NCBI GenBank assembly: GCA_905221605.1
Contig: CAJNDS010001224.1
Span: 188,001 to 252,000, forward strand
DNA from: Symbiodinium natans
Lineage: Eukaryota > Sar > Dinophyceae > Suessiales > Symbiodiniaceae
DNA: 64,000 nucleotides
Reading direction: 5' to 3'
The position numbers were made by a program, and so were the translations under genes. The notes beneath the pieces are model-generated. The model worked only from the letters and a program-made list of their open reading frames with translations. It did no database searches and had not been told where the DNA came from. Positions 1 through 11,500 of the stretch are shown here, one piece after another (the first letter of the stretch is position 1; every line of letters starts with the position of its first letter).

Positions 1-91
1 GGGGGATTTTTGTCTCAAATCTCAGGGCCAGAGTACCCAAAGAATTCAGACCGCCCCCTAGGGTTGTAAAGCACCGCCATACCGGAACTCC

Positions 92-147
92 CCCTAAACC
101 CTAAACCCTAAACCCTAAACCCTAAACCCTAAACCCTAAACCCTAAA
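92..147 (+). repeat. Telomere-like tract (CCCTAAA)n
   Basis: About eight perfect CCCTAAA units. The tract is interstitial: unique, exon-like sequence follows directly and a TTTAGGG tract in the opposite orientation lies 120 bp away. Confidence 0.95.
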
Positions 148-155
148 ACCTTCAC

Positions 156-247
156 CGAAGGACCACCAGGGCGCCGAGCCGCATGATGATGGCCAGGACG
201 CTTAAGGTCCACCCTGGCATCGGCATGTAGAGATACTCAAACATCTC
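156..247 (-). CDS. Putative internal exon of a membrane protein
   Basis: Open for 30 codons plus 2 nt on the minus strand. It sits between a CACAG/GAG acceptor and a CG/GTGAAG donor. The peptide begins EMFEYLYMPMPGW and then runs into SVLAIIMRLGALVVL, a probable membrane helix. 25 of 30 codons end in G or C. Telomere-like tracts flank it on both sides, so both neighbouring introns would contain them. Family not recognised. Confidence 0.5.
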
Positions 248-266
248 CTGTGAAGGTAAGAGGTGG

Positions 267-305
267 CTTAGGGTTTAGGGTTTAGGGTTTAGGGTTTAGG
301 GTTTA
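267..305 (+). repeat. Telomere-like tract (TTTAGGG)n
   Basis: Five TTTAGGG units, opposite in orientation to the tract at 92-147. In the minus-strand reading it lies in the intron upstream of the exon at 156-247. Confidence 0.95.
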
Positions 306-342
306 GGAGGTTTGAGGCCTTCAGGAATCGAACCCTCAGCTT

Positions 343-461
343 GGGATGTGTCCCCCTTTTTTCCTTACAGCCCCTAACCGGGATTATAGTACCCCCCCCC
401 CCCCCCCCCCCCCCGATTGTAATCCCTATTAAGGACTGACTTGTATAAAGGGGGAACATCG
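343..461. mobile_element. Family A TIR element with poly-C core
   Basis: Family A ends read GGGATGTTCCCCCTTATA and its complement, with an inner CCTTAATAGGGATTATAGTA arm. In this copy a run of 23 C (392-414) occupies the loop. Confidence 0.75.
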
Positions 462-624
462 CAACCCCCAAACTGTATGAAGCCCTAGAAACCACCCCCG
501 AGACAGAAACCCTCTAAACCTTGAAGCGGCCACGAGGCCCATTTATGGGGGCTTCAGGGTTCAGGGCCTCATGGCTTACTTGGAGGTTCATGGGCAGTGG
601 TTAGGACTAAGGGTTTAGGCACCC

Positions 625-736
625 TACTTGGTGGTTCATGGGCAGTTGCAAGTAGGGTGATGAGTATGGTAACTATGCATCTGTCCCTATTTAGGGAACT
701 TAAAGCCCCAACTTCTGAGTATTCGTGTACCTCCAA
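625..736. mobile_element. Family B TIR element, degenerate
   Basis: Left end CTTGGTGGTTCATGGGCAGT, right end with CCTCCAAGTAGGG. A second left end lies at 573-600, so two copies may be fused here. Confidence 0.6.
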
Positions 737-833
737 GTAGGGTTTAGCGTTCAAGGCTTAGGCCTCAAGGTCTAGGGCTCAGGGCTTCAGGCTTCAGGGT
801 GCGGTTTAGGATTTAGGGCTGAGGGTTTGAAAC

Positions 834-903
834 CCAGTCCTTGTACTCCTCCTGCTCAAAAGACCACAGCTTGTGCTGACAGAGGCGATTGATCAGGGAC
901 CAC
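834..903 (-). CDS. Putative internal exon
   Basis: Minus-strand exon of 70 nt (1 nt plus 23 codons) with a GCAAAG/G acceptor and a TGG/GTTTCA donor. The peptide starts WSLINRLCQHKLWSFEQEEY; 19 of 23 codons end in G or C. It probably precedes the exon at 156-247 in the same transcript. Family not recognised. Confidence 0.5.
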
Positions 904-1043
904 CTTTGCAGCCGTCTAGGGGCGAATATAAAATGTGTAATGCATATGCATACTAATACTAATAGTAAAAAAATGTTGTTCCACTATTGTAACAATGATC
1001 ATCATAATATTGATAGCTAGCTGACACTCAGGCCACATTGCAG

Positions 1044-1089
1044 GGAACATTGTCAGTCGCATCCGAAGAAATGAAGACTTTCGTACCTG
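1044..1089 (+). CDS. Possible short exon, plus strand
   Basis: Acceptor TTGCAG/GG and donor CTG/GTTTAG, the donor formed by the following telomere-like tract. One frame gives NIVSRIRRNEDFRTW. Only 46 nt, so weak on its own. Confidence 0.25.
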
Positions 1090-1849
1090 GTTTAGGGTTT
1101 AGGGTTCAGCAACTGAGCCATTTGACATCAAAACTTTCGGGTTTAGGGTTCTGGGGGTGTAGCCTTTAGCACCTGAGCAGGTTGACATGCGCCCAGGTCC
1201 CTGCCCCAGCTCAGCAACCCCACAAGTCAACCTAGACACTAAACCCCAGCAGGCTGGGGGAAAGAGCCTTTCACTTGGGATGACCCAAGAGCCCTTAAAG
1301 CACCTCAGTTATGAATTAAAGAATATACCTTCAAGCAGAATATGGGCTCCTATGTGGTGTAGAAAGAATATTCCTAAACCCGCAACCCTCAACACTAAAC
1401 CCTATTCCTTCATTGACGGGTTTATGGGTTTAGGGAACCAACCCCCCACAAAAAAAAGGAATACGGGCACTGCTGGGCATCCTAGTCTGGCGTGCGTGTC
1501 CACTGGCCACCCAGGCCTTTTGTTTTTTTGGGGGGAGAGGTGTGCTAACCTGGGGACCTTTACCTTACTTCTTCAATAACCAACGGAAAGAAGTTAAACT
1601 TTATTCTTCCAACTAAATAAGGAAGCCTAAAAAGTTTAAAGTTCAACTCTTCGCTAAGTTAAGCCCTAAGGAGGCTCAGACTACCCCCAAACATGGTTGG
1701 AGGGTTTGGAAGTGGAGGGAGCGCTGCCTACTCAGCAAAGCAAGTGGATTCTCCTGAACTGGGGTAGGTTTGGGGGCCCTATAAAAAGCGATGCTTGTGG
1801 CTTTATGGGGGCTATAATGCCCCTCGACGCTAGGCCCTCCTACCTATGG

Positions 1850-1876
1850 CCCTAAACCCTAAACCCTAAACCCTTC
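1850..1876 (+). repeat. Telomere-like tract (CCCTAAA)n, short
   Basis: Three to four CCCTAAA units followed by variant CCCTTCAA and CCCTAGAA units. From 1090 to 2020 I see otherwise only degenerate heptamers and no convincing gene. Confidence 0.8.
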
Positions 1877-2024
1877 AACCCTAGAACCCCCCTAAGTCCC
1901 TGGTTTAGGGTTTATGCAGGGGATTGAGGGAATAAGAATTACAAAAATATGTTCAAACCTACCCCTGTGATGCCTGGAGCCCTCGAAATCGCGTCCAAGG
2001 CGCCCGTTGTCGGAATCGAACTCA

Positions 2025-2130
2025 TCCTTAGTTGCTGAGTTCATAAGCCCCCCAAAAAGTGTACACTTTCAGTTCGATAGGGGACTATAGTACCCAAAAA
2101 GCGTAAAGTGTACTCACTCAGCAATTAAGC
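2025..2130. mobile_element. Family G TIR element
   Basis: Starts near TTAGTTGCTGAGT and ends CACTCAGCAATTAAG, with an inner arm GTGTACACTTTCAGTTC. A second copy lies at 16263-16368. Its ends offer GTTGCT and AAG as splice-like borders. Confidence 0.65.
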
Positions 2131-2373
2131 ATCATGACCGTGGCCTTTCAGAGCTCGCCATGCCACCATCTCCTGCACCTGCACGCAGAGGCACGCAAAA
2201 AAAACCCACGAAATGTATAGGGTTTAGGATTTAGGGCTTAGGGTTTAAGGTTTAGGGCAGTCGCATGGTCCCTTAGTTTTGGCCTTAGGGGTGGGGAAAG
2301 GATGCCCCTTTTTTGGTTTGAAGGGATTCTGGGGGAACCTGAACCTTCCCAGAAAGGCACTAAGGTCCTATTA

Positions 2374-2396
2374 GGGGGGGGGGGGGGGGGGGGGGG
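2374..2396 (+). repeat. Poly-G run, 23 bp
   Basis: Uninterrupted G run between two degenerate inverted segments (AATAGGGTCTATTTGGAAGC nearby). Length may be uncertain through sequencing slippage. Confidence 0.9.
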
Positions 2397-2539
2397 TGGG
2401 TGGCTTAAATAGGGTCTATTTGGAAGCTGAGACTCGGGTTTTTAGACTAACCAATGCGTCTCCACGAGAGTATTCTTGGAAGCTGAGAGTGGTGTTTTTG
2501 TGTGGTAGATACAAAGGAAAGGGCATAAGAAAGTAGCGA

Positions 2540-5345
2540 AAGGAGCTCCTCAATTCCCTTCCTTATCTCCTATGCTCTTTTCTGTATTCATTGCAACAGG
2601 AGAATACAGGAAAAGGGCCTCCATTCCCCTCTTGTTCTTCCTTTCTTGTGTTTTTGTCATTTAAAGGGGAACAGGAGAAGAGAAGGGAAAGAGAAGGAGA
2701 GAGGAGAGATAAACGGAACACAATTCTAATGGGAAGAGCCAAGAAAAGAATAGAAAAGAGAGATGAACAAAGAAGATGGAGAGACAAAACAAGGCGCAAA
2801 GAAAATGGCACTCTTCTTTATCTATCCTCTCTCCCTTCTCTCTCCCTTCCCTCTTTCTTTTCGAAACAGAAAAACGAAAAAGGAAGAACTTGAAAGGAGA
2901 AGGGTAAGGAAAAGAGCAGAAGAGACAGGCCGAAAAGAGGGATATGATGAAGTATGGGCAAGGTCCACGCGCAAGGAGTCACTCTCTGCTTACCCTTCCA
3001 CTGCTTTATCATACAAGTTCCTTTCTTGTGTTATATTAGTTAAAAGGTAACAGAAGGAGAGAAGGGCAAGGGAAGTGAGAGAGGAGAGACAACAAGGAGG
3101 CCATTTGAATTTTCTGGAGGGGTACTGAAAAGAAGAGAAGACACAATAAACAAGGAGACGGATAGCACTCTTCTTTATCTATCATCTGTCCCTTCCTTGT
3201 CTCTCGCTTTTCCCTCTATAATTAAAAAATAGGTGCCCTCTCTCCTCTTCAGGAAGCCCCCTTGCCCTTATTTTGCTAGCTTTCTGAAACGACAAGGAAA
3301 ACAACACATAGAAAGAGAGGAAAGGGAATGAAACAATAGGCAGTGGAGCTCTTCAGTGTCTTTACCTATCTCTTTTCTTCTTTTTCTTTTTAATTCATTT
3401 GAGATTCAAAAGAGAACAAGAGAAGAGAAGGGAGAGAGAAAGGAGAGAGGAGAGATCAAAAGGAAACAATTTTCATGGGAAGAGCAATGAAAGTCATGGA
3501 AGAGAAATGAAGACAGGAGAGGGAGGTGCAAAATCAGGCAAAGAGAGGATGGTGCTCGTTTTCTTCTTTCCTCTCTTTCTTATCTTTCCCTTTTAAATAG
3601 AAAACAAAAGGAAGAACAATGAACATGTAAAGGAACCCATTCTCTTTTTCCGTTTGGGAACAAGGAAAAGAACAGAGGCGATAGGGCGAGAGGAGGGATT
3701 TGCTGCAGCGTGGGGAGGGTCTACGGACAAGGAGCCAACCCCGCTCACTTTCCCCATCCATTGGAAAAGAAAGGAACATGGCCCCCATTCCCCTCTTGTT
3801 CTTCCTTTCTTGCGTTTTTGTCATTTAAAGGGGAACAGGAGAAGAGAAGGGAGAGAGAAGGAGAGAGGAGAGACAAAAGGATTGCATTGTTAATGGGAAG
3901 AGCAAAGAAAAGAATAGAAGAGAGATGAATAGAGAAGAGGGAGAGACAAAACAAGGCGCAGAGAAAATGGCACTCACTCTTTATCTATCCTCTCTTCCTT
4001 ATCTCTCCCTGCCATCTTTCTTTTCGAAATAAGAGAACAAAAAGGAAGAACTATGAGAAGGAGAAGGGTAAGGAAAGGAACAGAAGAGATAGGCCGAGAG
4101 GAGGGGTATGACGAAGTATGGACCGGTCCATGCGCCAGGAGTCACCCTCTGCTTACCCTTCCACTGCCTTATCATACAAGTTCCTTTCTTGTGGTTTATC
4201 AGTCAGAAGGAAACAGAAGGAGAGAAGGGAAAGGGAAGTGAGAGGAGATAACAAGGATGCCATTTTTCTGGAAGCGCAACTGTACCGGAATGTGGCCACA
4301 ACAAGCAGGCCAGGGAGGCTCAGGCGGGGCAAGTCTCTCCCTAATTAGAAAAAATCAACCTTGCTATTCACAGGTAGGCGCCCTTCTTCCTCTTCAGGAA
4401 ATCGCCTTTCCCTTATTTTGTTATTTTGCTTTTTGAAGCGAATAAGAAAAACAACAAATAAGAAGAGAGGACAGGGAATGACTAGGTAAAGAGAGGAGCT
4501 TTTCAATTTCCTCCCTATCTCTTATGTTACTTTTCCTTCTTGGGCGGGTGTCCTTTTTTCTTCCTTGAAGATGCAGAAAACTATCAAAAAGGACACCCGT
4601 TCCATCGCCCACAATTCCCTTCCTTATCTCCTATGCTCTTTTCCTTATTCATTGCAACAGGAGAATTCAGGAAAAGGGCCTCCATTCCTCTCTTGTTCTT
4701 CCTTTCTCGTGTTTTTGTCATTTAAAGGGGAACAGGAGAAGAGAAGGGAAAGAGAAGGAGAGAGGAGAGATAAACGGAACACAATTCTAATGGGAAGAGC
4801 CAAGAAAAGAATAGAAAAGAGAGATGAACAAAGAAGATGGAGAGACAAAACAAGGCGCAAAGAAAATGGCACTCTTCTTTATCTATCCTCTCTCCCTTCT
4901 CTCTCCCTTCCCTCTTTCTTTTCGAAACAGAAAAACGAAAAAGGAAGAACTTGAAAAGGAGAAGGGTAAGGAAAAGAGCAGAAGAGACAGGCCGAAAAGA
5001 GGAATATGATGAACTGAAAAGAAGAGAAGACACAAGAAACAAGGAGACGGATAGCACTCTTCTTTATCTATCATCTGTCCCTTCCTTGTCTCTCGCTTTT
5101 CCCTCTATAAGTAAAAAAAAAAAGGCGCCCTCTCTCCTCTTCAGGAAGCCCCCTTGCCCTTATTTTGCTAGCTTTCTGAAACGACAAGGAAAACAACACA
5201 TAGAAAGAGAGGAAAGGAATGAAACAATAGGCAGTGGAGCTCTTCAGGGTCTTGACCTATCTCTTTTCTTCTTTTGCTTTTTCAAACAATAAGGAAAAGA
5301 AGCTTCCTTTGGTGTGATTTGAGAATTAAAAGAGAACAAGAGAAG
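2540..5345. repeat. GA/CT-rich low-complexity region with duplications
   Basis: Purine-rich and pyrimidine-rich segments alternate for 2.8 kb. A block of about 403 bp at 2551-2953 recurs at 4612-5015 with few differences, and partly at 3776-4130. A second block at 3128-3410 recurs at 5014-5345 and again at 5946-6155. Frames open on both strands here give only K/E/R-rich or S/L/F-rich strings, so I call no gene. Confidence 0.85.
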
Positions 5346-5449
5346 AGAAGGGAGACCCGGGCTCGAAATTTAGTATTGAGGGGGAGGCCCGGGCTCGTGA
5401 TTTAGTATCGGGGAATTTAAAAAATCAATTTCATTTCAATGTCCAGGGG

Positions 5450-5845
5450 CCCGATTTGGCCAAATTTTGCCGGGCAAAATTTGGCCAAATCGAGCCGCGC
5501 ATTTCTCATCGCGTACGACGAGCAGCCCGATTAGGCCAAATTTTGCCCGCAGACTGCCCGGCAAAATTTGGCCAAATCGAGCCGCGATAGTTTAAATAAT
5601 TTCGGGCCTCCAGAAAAGCGCGGCTCGATTTGGCCAAATTTTGCCGGGCAGCCTCCGGGCAAATTTGGCCAAATCGGGCTGCCCTTCGTATGCGATGAGA
5701 AATGCGCGGCTCGATTTGGCCAAATCTTGCCCGGAGGCTGCCCGGCAAAATTTGGCCAAATCGAGCCGCGCCTTTCTGGAGGCCCGAAATTATTTAAACT
5801 ATCGCGGCTCGATTTGGCCAAATTTTGCCGGGCAGCCTCCGGGCA
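5450..5845. repeat. Nested palindromes around GGCTCGATTTGGCCAAAT
   Basis: The motif GGCTCGATTTGGCCAAAT followed by TTTGCCGGGCAG recurs at least six times in alternating orientation, separated by inverted copies of a TTTAAATAATTTCGGGCC segment. The block can fold into long hairpins. Apparent ORFs here are open in several frames because the motif lacks stop codons. Confidence 0.85.
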
Positions 5846-5849
5846 CTTT

Positions 5850-5945
5850 TGGCCCCCCCCCCTTTTCGGATGAAAATTATTTAATTATTTAAATGATTTA
5901 AATTATTTAATTCCAGGGTGGAATTAAATAATTTTAATAATTTAA
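5850..5945. repeat. AT-rich palindromic segment
   Basis: ATTTAAATTATTTAATTC segments in both orientations around CCAGGGTGG. Same style as the hairpin array at 8.5-12.1 kb. Confidence 0.7.
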
Positions 5946-6357
5946 AGCCCCCTTGCCCTTATTTTGCTAGCTTTCTGAAACGACAAGGACAACAACACAT
6001 AGAAAGAGAGGAAAGGAATGAAACAATAGGCAGTGGAGCTCTTCAGTGTCTTTACCTATCTCTTTTCTTCTTTTTCTTTTTCATTCAATAAGGAAAAGAA
6101 GCTTCCTTTGGTGTGATTTTGAGATTTAAAAGAGAACAAGAGAAGAGAAGGGAGACCCGGGCTCGTAATTTAGTATTGAGGGGGAGGCCCGGGCTCGTGA
6201 TTTAGTATCGGGGAATTTAAACAATCAATTTCATTTCAATGTCCAGGGGCCCGATTTGGCCAAATCTTGCCGGGCAAAATTTGGCCAAATCGAGCCGCGC
6301 ATTTCTCATCGCGTACGACGAGCAGCCCGATTTGGTTTTCCAGAGTGCCACTGCGGG

Positions 6358-8128
6358 CCCGGCAAATTTCGACCCGCAAAGTTGTTCCTACCCTGTCCCG
6401 TTTTGTGTGGTATTTGCAGGACTTTTCCAGGGTGCCAAGGGAATCCCGGCAAATTTTGACCGGCAAATGTTGTTCCTACCCGTTCCCGTTTTGTGTGGTA
6501 TTTGCATCACTTTTCCATGGTGCCAAGGGGATCCCGGCTAATTTTGACCCGCAAAGTTGTTCCTACCCTTTCCCGTTTTGTGTGGTATTTGCATCACTTT
6601 TCCAGGGTGCCAAGGGAATCCCGGCAAATTTTGACCCGCAAAGTTGTTCCTACCCTTTCCCGTTTTGTGTGGTATTTGCATCACTTTTCCATGGTGCCAA
6701 GGGAATCCCGGCAAATTTTGACCCGCAAAGTTGTTCCTACCCTTTCCCGTTTTGTGTGGTATTTGCAGGACTTTTCCAGGGTGCCAAGGGGGTCCCGGCA
6801 AATTTTGACCGGCAAAGTTGTTCCTACCCGTTCCCGTTTTGTGTGGTATTTGCATCACTTTTCCAGGGTGCCAAGGGGATCCCGGCAAATTTTGACCGGC
6901 AAAGTTGTTCCTCCCCTTTCCCGTTTTGTGTGGTATTTGCATCACTTTTCCCGGGTGCCAAGGGGGTCCCGGCAAATTTTGACCCGCAAAGTTGTTCCTA
7001 CCCGTTCCCGTTTTGTGTGGTATTTGCATCACTTTTCCCGAGTGCCAAGGGGATCCCGGCAAATTTTGACCGGCAAAGTTGTTCCTACCCTTTCCCGTCT
7101 TGTGTGGTATTTGCAGGCTTTTCCAGGGTGCCAAGGGAATCCCGGCAAATTTTGACCCGCAAAGTTGTTCCTACCCTTTCCCGTTTTGTGTGGTATTTGC
7201 AGGACTTTTCCAGGGTGCCAAGGGAATCCCGGCAAATTTTGACCGGCAAAGTTGTTCCTACCCTTTCCCGTTTTGTGTGGTATTTGCATCACTTTTCCAG
7301 GGTGCCAAGGGAATCCCGGCAAATTTTGACCGGCAAAGTTGTTCCTACCCGTTCCCGTTTTGTGTGGTATTTGCATCACTTTTCCAGGGTGCCAAGGGGA
7401 TCCCGGCAAATTTTGACCGGCAAAGTTGTTCCTACCCTTTCCCGTTTTGTGTGGTATTTGCATCACTTTTCCCGGGTGCCAAGGGGGTCCCGGCAAATTT
7501 TGACCCGCAAAGTTGTTCCTACCCGTTCCCGTTTTGTGTGGCATTTGCATCACTTTTCCCGAGTGCCAAGGGGATCCCGGCAAATTTTGACCGGCAAAGT
7601 TGTTCCTACCCTTTCCCGTTTTGTGTGGTATTTGCATCACTTTTCTAGGGTGCCAAGGGAATCCCGGCAAATTTTGACCGGCAAAGTTGTTCCTACCCTT
7701 TCCCGTTTTGTGTGGTATTTGCAGGACTTTTCTAGGGTGCCAAGGGAATCCCGGCAAATTTTGACCCGCAAAGTTGTTCCTACCCGTTCCCGTTTTGTGT
7801 GGTATTTGCATCACTTTTCCGGGGTGCCAAGGGAATCCCGGCAAATTTTGACCGGCAAATGTTGTTCCTACCCTTTCCCGTTTCGTGTGGTATTTGCAGG
7901 ACTTTTCCAGGGTGCCAAGGGAATCCCGGCAAATTTTGACCCGCAAAGTTGTTCCTACCCTTTCCCATTTTGTGTGGTATTTGCAGGACTTTTCCAGGGT
8001 GCCAAGGGGATCCCGGCAAATTTTGACCGACAAAGTTGTTCCTACCCTTTCCCGTTTTGTGTGGTATTTGCATCACTTTTCCAGGGTGCCAAGGGGATCC
8101 CGGCAAGTTTTGACCGGCAAAGTTGCTC
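6358..8128 (+). repeat. 87 bp tandem array, about 20 copies
   Basis: CCCGGCAAATTTTGACC recurs at 6358, 6445, 6533, 6620, 6707, 6794 and onward to 8099. The spacing is 87 bp, with single-base indels (86 or 88) at three steps. Units alternate GACCGGCAAA/GACCCGCAAA and TGCATCACTTTTCC/TGCAGGACTTTTCC. Four consecutive units from 6794 match four from 7315, a higher-order duplication of six units. Because 87 is a multiple of three and the unit lacks stops in several frames, long ORFs appear on both strands; these are artefacts. Confidence 0.95.
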
Positions 8129-8159
8129 CTGCCCCAGGCCCTCCTGGGCCCCAAGAAGC

Positions 8160-8525
8160 AATGAAACATAAGAAACCGATGAAGGATGAAGCAGATGAAG
8201 CAGATCATGAAGATGATGAAGATGATGGAGATGATGAAGATGATGAAGATGATGAAGATGATGAAGATGATGAAAATGATGAAGATGATGATGATGATGA
8301 AGATGATGAAGATGATGATGAAGCTGATTGGGATCATTGATGTCAAGGATGCACATGAAACATATTGGAACAACCGTGGAGATGAGAGAGATGATGGGGA
8401 TGATGAAAAAAGATGATGAAGATGATGAAGATGATGATGATAGATGATGAAGATGATGACGATAATGAAGATGATGATGATGATGATGCGGATGAGGATG
8501 AGGATGATGATGATGAAGCTGATTG
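8160..8525 (+). repeat. GAT/GAA trinucleotide microsatellite
   Basis: Two stretches of (GATGAA)n and (GAT)n separated by about 60 bp of non-repetitive sequence around 8340-8390. In frame it would give Asp/Glu or Met/Lys runs, but there is no supporting exon structure. Confidence 0.9.
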
Positions 8526-8529
8526 AGGG

Positions 8530-11500
8530 GGCCCTCCCGCAGGAGGAATTAAATAATTTAAATATGAAGGCCCCGATTTAAATATGAATATTTAATTCGG
8601 GGCCTTCATATTTAAATTATTTAATTCCTCCTGCGGGAGGAAGCCCGGCCCCCCCCCCTCCAGGATTTAAATTATTTAAATTATTTAAATTATTTAATTC
8701 CCGGGCCCGATTTACATAATTTAAATATGAAGCTCCCGAATTAAATATTCATATTTAAATCGTGGCCTTCATATTTAAATTATTTAAATCGGGCCCGGGA
8801 ATTAAATAATTTAAAAACATTTAAAGAATTTTAATAATTTAAATAATTTAAATAATTTAAATCCTGGAGGGGTGGGGGGGCGGGCCTCCTCCCCCAGGAG
8901 GAATTAAATAATTTAAATATGAAGGCCTCGATTTAAATATGAATATTTAATTCGGGGCCTTCATATTGAAAATTTTTAATTCCTCCTGCAAAAGGAGGCC
9001 CGGCCCCCCCCCCCTCCCGGATTTAAATTATTTAAATTATTTAAATTATTTAATTCCCGGGCCCGAATTAAATAATTTAAATATGAAGCTCCCGAATTAA
9101 ATATTCATATTTAAACCGTGGCCTTCATATTTAAAGTATTTAATTCGGGCCCGGGAATTAAATAATTTAAATAATTTAAATCCTGGAGGGGGGGGGGCCG
9201 GGCCTCCTCCCCCAGGAGGAATTAAATAATTTAAATATGAAGGCCTCGATTTAAATATGAATATTTAATTCGGGGCCTTCATATTTAAATTATTTAATTC
9301 CTCCTGCGGGAGGAGGCCCGCCCCCCCCCCCCTCCAGGATTTAAATTATTTAAATTATTGAAATTATTTAATTCCCGGGCCCGAATTAAATAATTTAAAT
9401 ATGAAGCTCCCGAATTAAATATTCATATTTAAATCGTGGCCTTCATATTTAAATTATTTAAATCGGGCCCGGGAATTAAATAATTTAAATAATTTAAATA
9501 ATGTAAATCCTGGAGGGGGGGGGGCGGGCCTCCTCCCCCAGGAGGAATTAAATAATTTAAATATGAAGGCCTCGATTTAAATATGAATATTTAATTCGGG
9601 GCCTTCATATTTAAATTATTTAATTCCTCCTGCAAAAGGAGGCCCGGCCCCCCCCCCTCCCGGATTTAAATTATTTAAATTATGTAAATTATTTAAATTA
9701 TTTAATTCCCGGGCCCGATTTAAATAATTTAAATATGAAGGCCACGATTTAAATATGAATATTTAATTCGGGAGCTTCATATTTAAATTATTTAATTCGG
9801 GCCCGGAATTAAATAATTTAAATAATTTAAATAATTTAAATCCTGGAGGGGGGAGGGCGGGCCTCCTCCCGCAGGAAGAATTAAATAATTTAAATATGAA
9901 GGCCCCGAATTAAACCGGAGGAGGCCCGGCCCCCCCCCTCCAGGATTTAAATCTTTTAAATTATTTAAATTTTTAATTCCCGGGCCCGAATTAAATATTT
10001 AAATATGAAGCTCCCGAATTAAATATTCTATTTAAATCGTGGCCTTCATATTTAAATTATTTAAATCGGGCCCGGGAATTAATAATTTTTTTTTAAATAA
10101 TTTAAATAATTTAAATATTTAAATCCTGGAGGGGGGGGGGCCGGGCCTCCTCCCGCAGGAGGAATTAAATAATTTAAATATGAAGGCCCCGAATTAAATA
10201 TTAATATTTAATTCGGGGCCTTCATATTTAAATTATTTAATTCCTCCTGCGGGAGGAGGCCCGGCCCCCCCCCCTCCAGGATTTAAAATATTTAAATTAT
10301 TTAAATTATTTAAATTAATTAAATCATTTAAATTATTTAATTACCGGGCCCGATTTAAATAATTTAAATATGAAGGCCACGATTTAAATATGAATATTTC
10401 ATTCGGGAGCTTCATATTTAAATTATTTAATTCGGGCCCGGGAATTAAATAATTTAAATAATTTACATAATTTAAATAATTTAAATATTTTAAATCCTGG
10501 AGGGGGGGGGCCGGGCCTCCTCCCGATTTAATTCGGGGCCTTCATATTTAAATTATTTAATTCCTCCTGCGGGAGGAGGCCCGGCCCCCCCCCCTCCAGG
10601 ATTTAAATTCTTTAAATTATTTAAATTATTTAAATTATTTAAATTATTTAATTCCCGGGCCCGATTTAAATAATTTAAATATGAAGGCCACAATTTAAAT
10701 ATGAATATTTAATTCGGGAGCTTCATATTTAAATTATTTAAATCGGGCCCGGGAATTAAATAATTTAAATAATTTAAATAATTTAAATAATTTAAATCCT
10801 GGAGGGGGGGGGGCCGGGCCTCCTCCCGCAGGAGGAATTAAATATTTAATATGAAGGCCCCGAATTAAATCGGGAGGAGGCCCCCCCCCCCCTCCAGGAT
10901 TTAAATTATTTAAATTATTTAAATTATTTAAATTATTTAATTCCCGGGCCCGAATTAAATAATTTAAATATGAAGCTCCCGAATTAAATATTCATATTTA
11001 AACCGTGGCCTTCATATTTAAATTATTTAAATCGGGCCCGGGAATTAAATAATTTAAATAATTTAAATAATTTAAATAATTTAAATCCTGGAGGGGGGGG
11101 GGCGGGCCTCCTCCCCCAGGAAGAATTAAATAATTTAAATATGAAGGCCCCGAATTAAATATTAATATTTAATTCGGGGCCTTCATATTTAAATTATTTA
11201 ATTCCTCCTGCAAAAGGAGGCCCGGCCCCCCCCCCCTCCAGGATTTAAAATATTTAAATTATTTAAATTATTTAAATTAATTAAATCATTTAAATTATTT
11301 AATTTCCGGGCCCGATTTAAATAATTTAAATATGAAGGCCACGATTTAAATATGAATATTTAATTCGGGAGCTTCATATTTAAATTATTTAATTCGGGCC
11401 CGGGAATTAGTTAATTTAAATAATTTACATAATTTAAATAATTTAAATAATTTAAATCCTGGAGGGGGGGGGGCGGGCCTCCTCCCGCAGGAAGAATTAA

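Noticed and set aside
1-320. True chromosome end
   Set aside because: Telomere-type tracts at the left edge are short, occur in both orientations and are followed by exon-like sequence; the same repeat is interstitial throughout.
1980-2025. tRNA-like GTCGGAATCGAAC stretch
   Set aside because: Resembles a T-arm only; no acceptor pairing or anticodon arm could be formed around it.
2563-5292. Many 60-150 codon ORFs in the GA-rich block
   Set aside because: Low-complexity K/E/R or S/L/F strings on both strands, tied to duplicated GA/CT-rich DNA; no splice or codon-use support.
6358-8128. CRISPR-like array
   Set aside because: Units are contiguous 87 bp copies with no unique spacers and no cas-like genes.
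6267-8171. 634-codon ORF and overlapping ORFs on the other strand
   Set aside because: Entirely composed of the 87 bp tandem unit; open in several frames on both strands because the unit length is a multiple of three and lacks stops.
8042-8416. Acidic, His-rich and Met/Lys-rich ORFs
   Set aside because: All are translations of the GAT/GAA microsatellite in different frames.
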